A stretch of DNA of 64,000 bases from Chloranthus sessilifolius (Eukaryota > Streptophyta > Magnoliopsida > Chloranthales > Chloranthaceae), in NCBI GenBank assembly GCA_021018995.1, contig CM037585.1, positions 63,800,646 to 63,864,645 on the forward strand. The letters are read 5' to 3'. Shown here in pieces: positions 44,360 through 55,679 of this stretch. The notes below the pieces were generated by a model. The model did not search any database, was not told the origin of the DNA, and saw nothing but the letters and a program-made list of their open reading frames with translations. The position numbers and the translations under genes are program-made. Each line of letters opens with the position of its first letter. The first letter of the stretch is position 1.

Positions 44360-44454
44360 CTAGAGATCAAAATAGAAGAAATGTTAAGTAGATGCTACTA
44401 TCAAAAGAACAAAAAAAAATAAAGACACTATGACATCAATTAACTAAAACTCAG

Positions 44455-45177
44455 CTGGAGGAAGGGAAGGAAACATCCGATCGACATGGCGCCCCATCCC
44501 CAACGCTAAAGCTGCTCATAGAGATGCTCCAATACAGCCGCACCCCATGCATAGGTGGGGACTCGATCCAAGCCCCCGAGAACCATAAAAAATAACCCGA
44601 ATATGCATCCCCGAGTCGAAGAAGAGAAGAGTACAGTACCAAGGAAGTGCATCAAGAATGCTCGAAGCACCCTATCTGCAGCCAACCTCAGCTCCATCAC
44701 GGGCTCCCGACCTGCCACTATCACACAACGCGCCTCATAAGTCGCCTTCGCCTCTAAATGGCGCCTCCAGGGGATGAAGCCACCCGCAAACGTATCAAAA
44801 AACCAAGTGACTCGGACTACACCGGCCCTCGAGCCGCTCGACCTATATGGCACACCCAAAATCTCCTCAAACACTTCTAAATAATGTCCTGCCATCCGCC
44901 CCGTGATCGGCTCGCCCTCAAAATGAAGGCCGGTAATGCAGACCCAGTCCTTTAGAGTCAGCAACATCATGCCTACTTAAAGGAGAAGCGTCTGATGTGC
45001 CTCCCTCCACCTCTCCAAGATCGTTGCGATCAAGCTGCGATCAACCTGAAAGAGCTCTAGCTCTAGGATCAGCCCTAAGCCAAAAGACACCAGTCGTGCT
45101 CGCTGAAACTCCGACAAGGCACGGTACCAAGTATGAGTCTCGGCCCATACCGAGCTAATAGCCAGTTACGGGGGCTC
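44455..45177 (-). pseudogene. PMD gene exon 2 (main plant mobile domain)
   Basis: Preceded by TTCAATAG on the minus strand (acceptor). One frame spans the exon with three stops (TAA near 45166, TAA near 44980, TAG near 44505) and ends SIGCFLPFLQ at 44455. Family landmarks, in order: ILERWR, LTLKDW..ITGLHFEGEP, LRAFLMHFLGTVLFSS, WGAAVLEHLY, FLPFLQ. The following donor reads CTGAGT where GTGAGT is expected, so it is one base away from functional. Confidence 0.78.
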
Positions 45178-45323
45178 CTATTGAACGAAACACAAACAAT
45201 AATAGTAAGACTAACATATACCCATGACAGAAGATAAACAAATTTAAAACTAAAAGCCAGTCAAACATGCCCCAAACACTAAGAATTTACAACAAACACA
45301 CAAAACATGATAAGAGCAACTGA

Positions 45324-45803
45324 CTAGAAACATGACCTATCTTTAGATGCTGTCATGATGCATGATTGAGCACACAACCAAGGATCAATGTAGGGTTGAC
45401 ATAAATTAGAAGGGTTTCCAGATCCTAATGAGCCTATGTCATAACCTAAGTGGCTAAGAAAATGGAAGAACTCTTGCTCATGAGTGATTACTCGGCCTCG
45501 AGCAAAGAAATCCTTCAGCGGGAAGTGTTTGTGATCCCAATGCTCCTCAGCTGCACCCTCAGCTCTCTCGCCCTCGGGTATCTCACCCTCATCCTCAGCA
45601 ACCCCATGCTCAATCTCTAGCACCTCCTCCCTGACCCCCGACTGGTCAACCTCCAATACCTCCTCTCTAACTACCTCCCCAACATCCATGTCCCCGACAG
45701 CGTCGGTCAGAGCCTCGGAAGTCTCGCCCATCTCCGCCCCTAGCAACCTCTCCAACTTAGAAACAGTAATATCGTGCTAACTAATACCCTCACCCTCCAT
45801 CAT
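45324..45803 (-). pseudogene. PMD gene exon 1
   Basis: ATG at 45801-45803 (a second ATG follows directly). One stop (TAG at 45777-45779, one C-to-T from CAG), then an open frame with many Glu/Gly/Val and ending HFPLKDFFARG, EQEFFHFLSHLGYDI. The acidic N-terminus and lack of a domain are typical of the leader of such ORFs. The donor site is uncertain; a GTCATG at 45331-45336 would put exon 2 out of phase. Confidence 0.6.
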
Positions 45804-48800
45804 AGAACAAAGAGCTCAAAAAATTGAAGAGAAGAAAAGAAACGGCACTAAAACGAACATCCGGATCACAAGATATCACGAAAACACAAAAACCCGAGCA
45901 CAAAGAGATAAGGAAACAAAGAATCAAAGGCTAAAATGGATCACGTGACAAAAATGAAAAGTTTTGAACTATTTATAAGACACGCCAAAATCATGCGCAT
46001 AAATTCACATGCTTAAATCAATCACGCACCACTAACACTGCGCTTAATTTGGATCAAGCGTCCAGCCATGAGCACGTAACCTACTCGTCGCCTGCTCAAA
46101 CGAACCCGACCATCTGGTTGCGCGTCTCCCACCAGGCGTGTAATCATGTCAAGTATCCACATAGTGGCACGTGAATTCCAAGGGTCACCCGTACAGTAAC
46201 CAGCCACCGCCCTAATCACGCACCCGACACCGTGCGTTTAATTCGATCAAACGATTGGAAACTAGCACTTAATGACATTCTGAAGCTCTGAACGTGCGTT
46301 CACCCTTTGGTGTGCAATTAATTTATGCTCCCAGAATGAAGCGTGCAATTCCCTAGAAACACAAAAAAAATTGCCCAGGATAGCACATTCCCAGCTCTGA
46401 ATTGGGTGATCTCCGACGCTAATTATTAGCCTAAACCACACCCTTGTTAAGCTCGTTCCAAAACATTCCAAACTTAAAAGAAATATGCATCTTGATAACT
46501 AAAAGAAAATGCTTCAGACTAAGACCAAACTAAACTAAAAACAAATACCCCGACACCATTTTCACACACTCCAAAACTAAACAAAAAAACTTGCCCCAGC
46601 TAAGGCGAAACTAAACAAGAAAATATCACCATCGTTCATACACTCCAACTAAGCCCAAACTAAGTCAGGACAAAAAAATGATCCTAACATGCCCCGATCC
46701 AAAATAAATAAATTAAACAAATAAACCTCGCACTCAAAAACAAATCAAATAAGCTACAGAGTTAACTAAGCCAAAGTGGCCAAATATAAACAATTACAAA
46801 CGAAAAATCATAATCTCCTGATAAATAAATAGAATAATTACAAAATACACTGAGGGCATACCCTCTAAATACACAACTTGAAACAAGAAACTAATAAAAA
46901 ATAGCCCGTTCAGGCAATGCCAGAATCCGAATTTATTTAGGAAACTAGAAATCTCGGAGAAGCCTAGAGGGGGGAAGCACCGTGAACAAACTCTAACCGT
47001 AATAACCTCTTCCCCTTGCCCCAAACCGGCAGAAAAGAAAGAGTGGCTCACGGAAAGCCACCCATGACCTGCGGGATCCGCCCTTAGAAGCTCACCTTGG
47101 GAACCATAACAAGGAAGAGCAACTAATACGGGATCTGCAGAGCCTACTGAGGAAAAATAGGCATCGGTCACGAGAATTCTTACCCTGCCTTATCCTTGGG
47201 TTTCCTTTCTACCACCTTTTTCTCCTCCACCTCTTCCCTTAGCATGGCAGCAATTCGACTGCTACCCTACATTCCCAATCCCGTCCATTCTCAATAATCT
47301 ACTCAATAAACACAACTCTTTGGGTCCAACACCCGAGATACAAAAAAGAAAAGAAGAAAAGACATTAATGAACAAGAAAATACCCAAAAAAATGCCCCAA
47401 AACTCTTAATCCCAAACTTGAAATAAGATTCAAAACAACAAGAACCCAAAAACGTTAAGCTCACACATTTATAAACTATACCTCCTGAATTATCAAACGA
47501 CAAGTGTCACACCTTCAAATTATTCCAACCTGATTAAATCTAAACCAAACACATACCCCCCTTTGAAACACCACAATCCATGACAAACCTAGATGAACCA
47601 ATAATCACACAACACTTAACCCCCAAAGAAACACCAATCCCCCCAAGCCTAGATAAACTAATAGGATTTAAACATTTAATACCCATCTAGAACCTTTGAA
47701 AACTCACACCTTTTAAGTCTCAGGTTGAATCAAACAACAAACCAAAACTTAACTCAAATCAAACCTTAAACCAGACAAAACTTTAAACAAAAAAAACAAA
47801 CTCTCCAAAAAATGAGACCCTAACTTGTTTGGGATAAAAAAAAATGCCCCCAACAAACCGAATAGAACCAAGTAAACCCTCTAAAACAAACCCCATAAAA
47901 TAAACTAATCTCAAGCTAAGCTAAATCAAAAATAAGTCAAACAAACCAAATACGCATCGAACTAACCCATTAAATAAGTTAAACAAATAAACAAGCAAAA
48001 AAAAAATGCCTCTTTATTAATAACTCGAAAGTTTTACAAGTGTCACCGGAGGCATACCTCCTGAATTTACAATCCAAAATGAAAACTTAAAACTTTAACC
48101 TACAACCCAAAACGAAGACTGGGTTCAAAACTGAGACGAAGCGAGGAGCAGATTCCACTCTGAGTGTCTAATCAGAGACTTCAGGGAGAATTGGTTGGGA
48201 AACACATCCCTCCACTTACAACACCTTCTCTTCTGCTATCTTCACCTCCTCCACTGCCGCCTCCTCAATGCAACCTTCACTCCTCCCTAAAAAGGACCGA
48301 CGTAAAGACTAGCACCCTCATTCCCAATACCACCCACTCTCAGAATAATGCGGTTCACGAGCATCACCTCAAGATGAAGATCACGTGAAATAACAAACAT
48401 AGGAAGAAACAACATCACATTCGGATGGTTAGGTCGCCCGATTTCACTAAAACATGAATTTCATAACACAAGATATCCAGGAAAAGGTCAAAACTCGAGA
48501 CTAACTAGAGAATGAAAAGCAAATGAAAGCTCCCTCGCTTACATAAAGTATGGACTTAATCCTACGCCAAGAAACATGTGTTTGATTCGATTGAGCGCTA
48601 GGCACATTGCGCACAATCCAAAGCACGCGCTATGACTCAAGTGCTCAATGAAACCATCACTCGCGCCAACGGTGCGACGCTCCGATCCTGCTCATGCCAT
48701 AAATCGCACAATAGTATTAAACGACACACCCCTACCACGCAATACAAAAGGTCACCCATATACTGACTTACTGACACCTCGATCACGAGCCATAATTAAA

Positions 48801-48980
48801 GCGCGTGATCTAATCGCATGCATACTTCCACATGCGTAAACACCCCCTCAAACCTGAGATCGCATGCCCAAAAACTAGCGTGTAATCGTATTGAGCGACC
48901 TAAAACAGGAGTACAATACCTGACTTTGGATGAAATCTACACCCTCACACCTTTGTATCCCATCTTGGTCAAAATTCTGT
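45804..48980. other. H interior right of the PMD gene
   Basis: No gag-pol. It has repeated GCGC..AATT motifs like those in the LTR (45990-46340, 48540-48930). At least three degenerate copies of an antisense 3'-end-like block with GAGGGCATACCCTC or GGAGGCATACCTCC lie near 46850, 47478 and 48048. The minus-strand frame at 47171-46794 is unassigned. Confidence 0.45.
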
Positions 48981-49595
48981 TGTCCCATCGCGTAGCCTAG
49001 CAGGCTATTTTGACAGAAAAGAAAGACCTATCCACCCATCCCATCGCGTACCCTTACATGAGAAGGAAGCATCGATAGCACCCATCCCCATCGCGATAAT
49101 GTATACACATGATATCAGCTCAATATCCAGTCCCATCGCAATAAATTAACCATATCCTCATGACCCATCATGAAAAGCCAAAAGTAAACTGCCCAAAGAC
49201 GAAGCCAATCACGATGCAACCACAACGTGATTTCTTTTATAATCCAAGATCTACCAAAGAAAGATACCAATGCCAGCACGCCACCACTAGCTACACTCAG
49301 TCGACATCCTATCGCGAGCATCACTACCTAAAAAAAAAAAAAAAGCTGAGACAGCACATGTCACGCCGTATGACAAAAAGAGGGAAAGAGTGATCATGTC
49401 CCATCGCTAAAGTAAAGGGCTCTCTCTCCCAATTTGATCCCCACATCCCACCAGGACTCACCCAGCATGCAGCCAAAGATAGGGAGAATCCCCAGGTCCC
49501 ATCGCGACATCATTTCTCCCAAGATATCACATCACAATCTCCAAGCCCTACTACAGCAAACCTGAAGAGAAGAAATCTCCAAAGTCCCATCGTGA
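48981..49595 (+). repeat. Dispersed CCCATCGCG array in H
   Basis: About nine copies of (GT)CCCATCGCG(A/T) or one-base variants within 615 bp, irregularly spaced 30-100 bp, with unrelated sequence between. The core TCGCGA is self-complementary. Confidence 0.65.
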
Positions 49596-50100
49596 CACTA
49601 CGACGCCACCAGACTGTACAAGCTACGCACAATCCAGGTAAGTATCACCCCCAGGTAAGTACTACCCACTTTTCAATTACTCGATATTGCTTATAAATAT
49701 AGTTAGCTATGATTAAGTTAAATGTTTTCAAAACCCATCTCTCTCAACTCACGAATCACTATAATCCTCCCATAAGAGATAATCATCAGTACTCGCCGAG
49801 AAGGTTAGACAGAGTATCTGGCATGCCAAGTGTCGTCTTGACAATCACAATAACGGTCGGGTCCACAAATCCTGTGCCGATGGATCTGCTCAGCGACGTC
49901 TCGAAAGCCACATTTTCTGCTATTTTACCACCGAATTGATCTTAAGTTAAAATTTCTAGAATTTCAAATTTTTAAAACCCCCAAATTTTCAAAGTCCCCT
50001 TACTAAAAAAAAGAAGCAAAAAAAGAGAGAAGAAAAAAAAAATAAAGCAACAAGATAAATAGACCCACCTCACCTTTCTTTAAATACCAAAAAAAAAATT
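49596..50100. other. H interior, no gene seen
   Basis: Mixed AT-rich sequence with A-rich tracts near 50005-50100. A plus-strand segment at 49760-49940 (YSPRRLDRVSGMPS..) is open but unassigned. Confidence 0.4.
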
Positions 50101-50160
50101 GATTAAGCGCCCCATCACCCGCTCATAATGAATTACACCAAAACCTTACATGTAACTCCG

Positions 50161-50400
50161 AAGACCCCTAAACTAGCAATCAAGCACATATTCTACTACG
50201 CAGAATTGGATCAAGCACATACTCCACTATACAGAATCATTTGTTTAAACACATTAGGACTAGAATTCCTGACTTACAGGCATACCCCTGAACTCGCAAT
50301 TAAGCGCATATCCCACTCTGCAGAATTGGATCAAGCACATACTCCACTACACAGAAACATTTGTTTAGACACATTAGCATTAAAATTTCCAACTTAGACG
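50161..50400 (+). repeat. 120-bp tandem duplication in H
   Basis: Two units in register (AACTAGCAAT at 50171, AACTCGCAAT at 50291) share CAGAATTGGATCAAGCACAT and CATTTGTTTA. Each unit contains CAATYAAGCRCATA motifs like those in the LTR. Confidence 0.85.
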
Positions 50401-50948
50401 CCAACTTCAAATGAATCAAGTGCAAACGCTACTACGCAGAATTCAATTGAGCACACCTCAATTACCAGCTCAAATCAGCCATTCCCCTGGGAAACTAAAC
50501 ATTGAGTATATTTAATCTAAGAACTTACAAACGTCTATTAGAAAAGAAACACCTGACGTGCATTGGTGTGAGCAATGACGCGCTCAGTCTGACATGACTT
50601 GCAAAAGCCTTCGATATTATATGATACTTTATTTTAATATTATTGGTCCCTAGACCTTGTTTTAGACATTTGATTGATGCCCCGGTACCTCGATTGCATA
50701 AAATCCCTCTGTTAGCTCATGCTATGCAACGGGATGCGCCATGCGCCCACAGACCCGAAATGTGCCCTTCGACAGCTACCATTTGCCTTTCAAATGCTCT
50801 ATTTTAGTTTGCACTGATAGATAAAAAAGCCAAGCATGTCATGTCAGCATCACCAATTCAAGATTGTGATTTTCCAAGAGAAACGAGAAGACACCTCGAA
50901 TGAGGGGTGTCTACTTCTTCGACACGTTCTTACTTCGCAAGAGCGCAC

Positions 50949-50962
50949 CAAAGAGGGGCATC
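50949..50962 (+). other. Polypurine tract of H
   Basis: CAAAGAGGGGCATC immediately precedes TGTAGACACTCC. This is the characteristic tract and LTR start of Tat/Ogre-like elements. Confidence 0.8.
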
Positions 50963-53722
50963 TGTAGACACTCCCATTTTGCCCTCTCAGAATATACGAA
51001 TTTGTTTGGTCAACCATTGACCTCATAACCCTGATATAAGACCATGCACTGAAACAATAGTACATGGCTAAGCACAGGCTGAAATAATAGCTTTGTGGCT
51101 TAGGTCCCGACGTAGGGAGACTATATACTGAAATAATAGTATATAGTCGAAATGCAGGCAGAAATAATAGTCTAGCATTTCAAACCCTACCCGAACCCAG
51201 ACAACCTCGAATTAAGTGCTTAAAGCCAAGCACGTGATTTGATTGCACGCCAAACCACAAACGCGCAATCAATCCCTTCTTAGACCAGACTTCCTTTTCC
51301 CAGACCAACTCGAGACTCGATCACGTGCCTGAGACCAGGCGCACAATCGGATTGAGCACTTTATCACCGGCGTGCAATTGGCCTATGCCCGGCCTAGCCT
51401 CATTATCCTTGATCCCTAAGTTTCCTTGATTAAACGCTTCGAAAGTGGCGCTTAATTGGATTACGCACCCCAAAATTAGCGCGCAATTACTTCTAACATT
51501 ATTAGGACTAGGAAACTCGCTGAGCAAGTTAGCCGGTCACTCACTGAGTCAGTGACCGACTCAAAGCGATTAAGCGCTGGGAAACTAGAGCATAATTCAA
51601 TTAAATGCCTGGAAAAGTGCACGTAATTGAAGAAAAACCTATAAAAGCTTTTTTTAATTTCGACCAAAAAAATGAGCCGAAGAGAGACAACACAACGAGA
51701 GAGAACATAATTTTTTTAAGATTCCGAAACCAGAGAACTCTGAGGACAAACTCATAAAGCAATCTAGTCATGATTTCGAGATTTAAGCGTAGAATCTTCG
51801 AGATTTCTCTCCGCAGCCCCAGTAGGTAAAAACTTTGGTTTTAGACCTAGGATATTTTTTTCTCTTAGTTTTAATTATTAGTTTTTCTCGGAATTCAAAA
51901 CCAGTTCTTAATCCGATGGTCTAATTTACCGACCCTAGGCTTTAATTCCGTTCTAAAATCTCAATTTCTAGTCCTATCATTAATTTCTGGTTTTAGATCT
52001 GACTCTAGAACCAATCCTTAATCATACGGTCTGATTTTCTGATTTCGAACCCGAATTCAGTCCTAAATATTTTAATTTTAATTTTAATTCCCTATTTTAA
52101 TAACTCCAAAAATCTTAAATATTAATTTTAGTTTCACAATTTAATTCATAATTATTACTCTGAAATCGACTTTAAAAAGTTTAAAATATTATTTTACAGT
52201 CTAAAATCTAATTTATCTTTAATCTCAGCCACCCGATTTGCCCACGGGAGCTTATGGAGGGTACTCGGGAACTTTGCACATCCTCCTTAGCATAGTGGGC
52301 CCAAAACCCCTTTTTCTTAGAATTCTAGAATTAATTAATTGCTTTTCTTATCTTTTTAGTATAATTAATCAGTAGATTTATTTTATTTCAGCATAATTAA
52401 TTAATTAAGTAATTAGATTTTAGTATGATTGATTAATTTCTTTAAATTAGATCTTAATTGGTTACTTTATTGCTTTAATTAGAACTTAGTATGATTAATT
52501 TCATTGCTTTAATTAGAATATGATTAATTTATTGCTTTAATTAGATTTTTAGTATAGTTAATTTATTGCTTTAATTAGAATTTTAATAAAATTAATTAAT
52601 TTATTTTAATTATATTTTTAATAAAATCAGTTTATTTGTTTAATTAAATTTTAATAAAATTAATTCTTTTGCTTAAATTAGAGTTTTAGTAAAATTAGTT
52701 TTCTATTTCAATTAGAATTCTTGTAGGACTATTGTAATTGCTTTAGTTAGAATTTCAATACAATTAGTATACTTGATTTAATTAGAATTCCAATACAATT
52801 AGCATACTTGCCCAATTTGAATTTTAGTACAATTAGCATGCTTGAATTAATTAGAGTTTCACCAGAACTACTACATGTGCACTCCTAGTACCATTAGGAA
52901 ATCTGATCACAATTAGACTTTTAATGGGATTAGGAGACTAAAATTAATTAGGCTTCTAGTAGTATTGGGACACTAAATTAATTAGAATTCCAATGAGATT
53001 AAGAAATTAAATTAATTAGACCCCTAATAGGGTTATAATATTATAATAGATTCACTCACTCTAACAAATTCACAACTAAACTCACAATAGAATAAGGGAA
53101 GTCTAAACTAATCAGAACTACAACAATGACGGGAAATAAAAAAAAATTAAACTATCTAAATTATAAGAAAAAATATAGTTGCTGGCGTTCGCGGGCAGAC
53201 GATTCAGTAAAGAAGTAATCCACACCCGCTCTAAAGCGTGATCATTGACGTGTTCCAGCATCGATAAATATCTGCAGCTGACGATCGCAACAATCTAGGA
53301 ACATTCCTAGAAAACCCTTTTTTTTAACATTCCAAACGCCACATTGCTAGAGTCCATTTGGATAGAATTAGAGCCACTGATTCAACAGGGACCAAGAGGA
53401 ACCTAAAAAAAGTGTGCACCAACACCTTCGATATTGACTCGATGTCTAGAGCCAGATTGTGCAACCGTGAGCTCTTGCGAGTCCATCACAACGATGCGCT
53501 CCCTTTGAACAAAGGATAGAGTCGCCACTCGGAGCTTTGGGTGTTTTGGGATACCAAAATCAATATTCTAAGTACCGAAGTATAAATATATGACTCTAAT
53601 TTACCGGTCTTTGCAAAAGGTTCTTGGGTAGGGGTTTCGGTTATCGATCGAAAAGATGCTAGGCACCCAATCAACCCGCTCGTAAGCGGTCTCTACTATG
53701 GCCGAGTCTATGTGTTGGTTAT
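50963..53722 (+). repeat. 3' LTR of H, interrupted by element I
   Basis: Collinear with the left LTR to about 53028, then continues with sequence the left LTR lacks: GAGTCGCCACTCGG (about 53518), GGTCTTTGCAAAAGGTTCTT, TAGGCACCCAATC and GCGGTCTCTACTATGG (to 53702). These are landmarks of the leader part of Tat/Ogre LTRs. The LTR end is not reached; element I starts at 53723. Confidence 0.72.
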
Positions 53723-54615
53723 TGTTATTCACTGAAAAGTACCACTTTTCCCTCTTAACCTAGCCTATGTTGGACCTTGAAGCTGACTAATAACTCTTGT
53801 TTAGCTTATCTTGTAGTTAGTAATAACTTATGTAGCTTAACACAAAGTCCATGCCTTTGGTGCCAAGAAGAGAGAATCCAAGCAAGAGATGGCAGCTGAG
53901 CCAAAGACTGATGGAACACCATGGTGACTAGTTTGCATGTGAAAGTGGACCCAAGAAGTCCAGCAGATGTGAGAAATCTAGATGTAAGTGAAGAGAGCTG
54001 CAACAACAGCAGTTGCAGTGCATAAGAGGAGAAAATATGTTATCTCGCACAGTTGAGGTGCTGCCTCATGTGGCTAAGCCTGCGCAGAGCTACCTCGCAT
54101 AGATTTTACATGCAGCACGAGGGAACTCATGAGGAATTCATGCAACTCAGTGAAGGAACTGCCCCAAAGTAGTCTCTCGCACAACAGTCATGCACTTCAG
54201 CTGTAACCAATACTCAGTGAACTCACGAAGCTCTCACGCACTAAGTCTTCATAAATCCAGCTTGCGAAGCTCTCATGAGGAACAAGTTTCATATAAGCCA
54301 TGCGCACTTTCTCATGAAGCTAATCTGTACAAAGAATAATAACAAACTCATGAAGTCCTCGCATGGTTCAAGAGGAGAGAGAGCTCCAGAAATGTCCTCG
54401 CGCATTTAATAGCTCAACCCTCTACTGAGCGAGCTTTGTTATTCCTTCAACAAGAAGCCGAGCAAGATTTATAGGCATCCACGTGACACCCTCACGAGAA
54501 AAAATTATGAAGCTCTGCTGCACGGGTGCATTCAAAGCCAAAGCAGTTGTGCGACAATACAAAGTCCACCTGCATGAGTGAACAACCTTCCAAGCCAATT
54601 CTTACCTCGCAAGGA

Positions 54616-54625
54616 CTCTATAAAT
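54616..54625 (+). promoter_or_regulatory. TATA box of element I LTR
   Basis: CTCTATAAAT, at the 3' edge of the CTCGCA-type array, where the transcript of the element should start shortly downstream. Confidence 0.58.
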
Positions 54626-55322
54626 CGAGCGAATGGATTAATGAACAAAAGGCAGCCCTGTGAGGCTCGGGCTCTCCACTTCTCAGTTTTAACTCAAGGA
54701 CCTTTTGGGAATTTTCCAATGTCTAGGGCACACATCCAGAAGCCCTGAACTCGAGGCACACATCCAAGGCATCCAAGAGTTGTAACAGTGCCACATCTGC
54801 CCTAAAAATTAGGGTTCAATCTTATGTTGGCTAAGGCATTAGGACTAAGTATTTAAGCTGTAGATGTAACTTAGAATTATCATCCCTCCTTCATCCTCTG
54901 TTTGTGGTGAGCTCGAGTAGGCTAGGGTTAGGGTTTGATCACCCCTTTTTCCATTTTTTCTTCTCTCTTAGCCCAGTACTTGCTGGCTATATCATCCGAA
55001 AGTAGTTAGGTCTAGTTTTATTAGTTTTGTAATGGAACTTGTAACCTTTGGAATTTCGTGAAGAGCTATTGTGCACAAGGCTGCTGCCTTGAGAAATTGC
55101 ATTATAAGTATTGTGTTGAGCAATGAAATTTTTACTTCAATGGTTCATTCAATCTGTTATTTTTCTGTATGCCCATGGTTTTGTTCAGCCTAAGCATGCA
55201 TTTAGGATTTGAGCTGAATTGAAAGGCCCATGGGAGCTTGAGCTTGTAGCCCTGGGACCATGGTGGCAGCAGTAATTTACTTGTTCCTTCTTAGACCTCT
55301 GTGGTGTGGATAACCTCTATGG

Positions 55323-55354
55323 ATAGCCTGTGACCATTTAAGTGGGCAGACTAT
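55323..55354 (+). promoter_or_regulatory. Conserved leader hairpin, element I, copy 1
   Basis: Arms ATAGCCTGT and GCAGACTAT pair at eight of nine positions, with GA bulge, CCA/TGG and loop TTTAAG. Confidence 0.6.
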
Positions 55355-55679
55355 AGCCCTAGGGTGATTCCAAGCCACAGATCTAAGAAGGATTCTTCTC
55401 CTCTATACTTAAGCTTGTAGCCTTGTGAGAGGTTGTTACAGGAACAAGCTCCCCTCTGTTTTACTTAACCAATATCAGATGTTAGATCTGATTTCTCTAT
55501 AGTGATTGCAGACTTGTGAGCTAAGTCATTGCAGGTCCTTTGAAGCAATGACCAGCTGCATTTAAGTCCCCAAATAGCCCTTGAGCAACTATGGTCTTCA
55601 CTAGTTTTTCAAGAACTAATTGCTCCCATGGATGCTTGAGCTTAGCCTGGCATACATGGTTTCTACAATAGTTTTACTA

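Larger units (their letters stand above)
42040..45803 (-). pseudogene. Antisense plant mobile domain (PMD) gene with introns, inside H
   Basis: Minus-strand gene in several exons. Exon 1 begins MMEGEGIS with an acidic N-terminal part. Exon 2 carries the PMD: TWYRALSEFQRARLVSFGL, LIATILERWREAHQTLLL, MMLLTLKDWVCITGLHFEGE, WGAAVLEHLYEQL, FLPFLQ. Exon 3 gives FWAYDHY and RWSPDLQTTRGLFEDMHAGQ, and exon 4 starts VIWRPYAL and continues to WVHCFERVERIHTSRVVRQL. Later exons are Arg/Glu/Ala-rich coiled coil (43870-43140). The tail with HTSHDRVRGDAREDSVVREV ends near 42100. Known PMD proteins (MAIN/MAIL group) act in silencing and cell survival; retroelement copies are known, function unclear. Stops and frameshifts are present. 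Confidence 0.78.
38715..53722 (+). mobile_element. Element H: Tat/Ogre-like deletion derivative with antisense PMD gene
   Basis: Direct LTRs start at 38715 (TATAGACACCCC, the first G lost to A) and 50963 (TGTAGACACTCC), with the polypurine tract AAAGAGGGGCATC before the right one, so it lies on the plus strand. TGTAGACACC after such a tract, and the GAGTCGCCACTCGG and TTAGGCACCC-like blocks in the right LTR (53518-53690), are typical of the Tat/Ogre group. The 10-kb interior holds no gag or pol, only noncoding sequence and a minus-strand PMD gene. The left LTR lacks its 3' part and no PBS follows, so one deletion probably removed LTR end, PBS and gag-pol. Confidence 0.75.

Noticed and set aside
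53510..53702. Independent gene or promoter right of the H LTR
   Set aside because: The GAGTCGCCACT and TTAGGCACCC-like blocks are known landmarks of Tat/Ogre LTR leaders, so this is the remainder of the H LTR.
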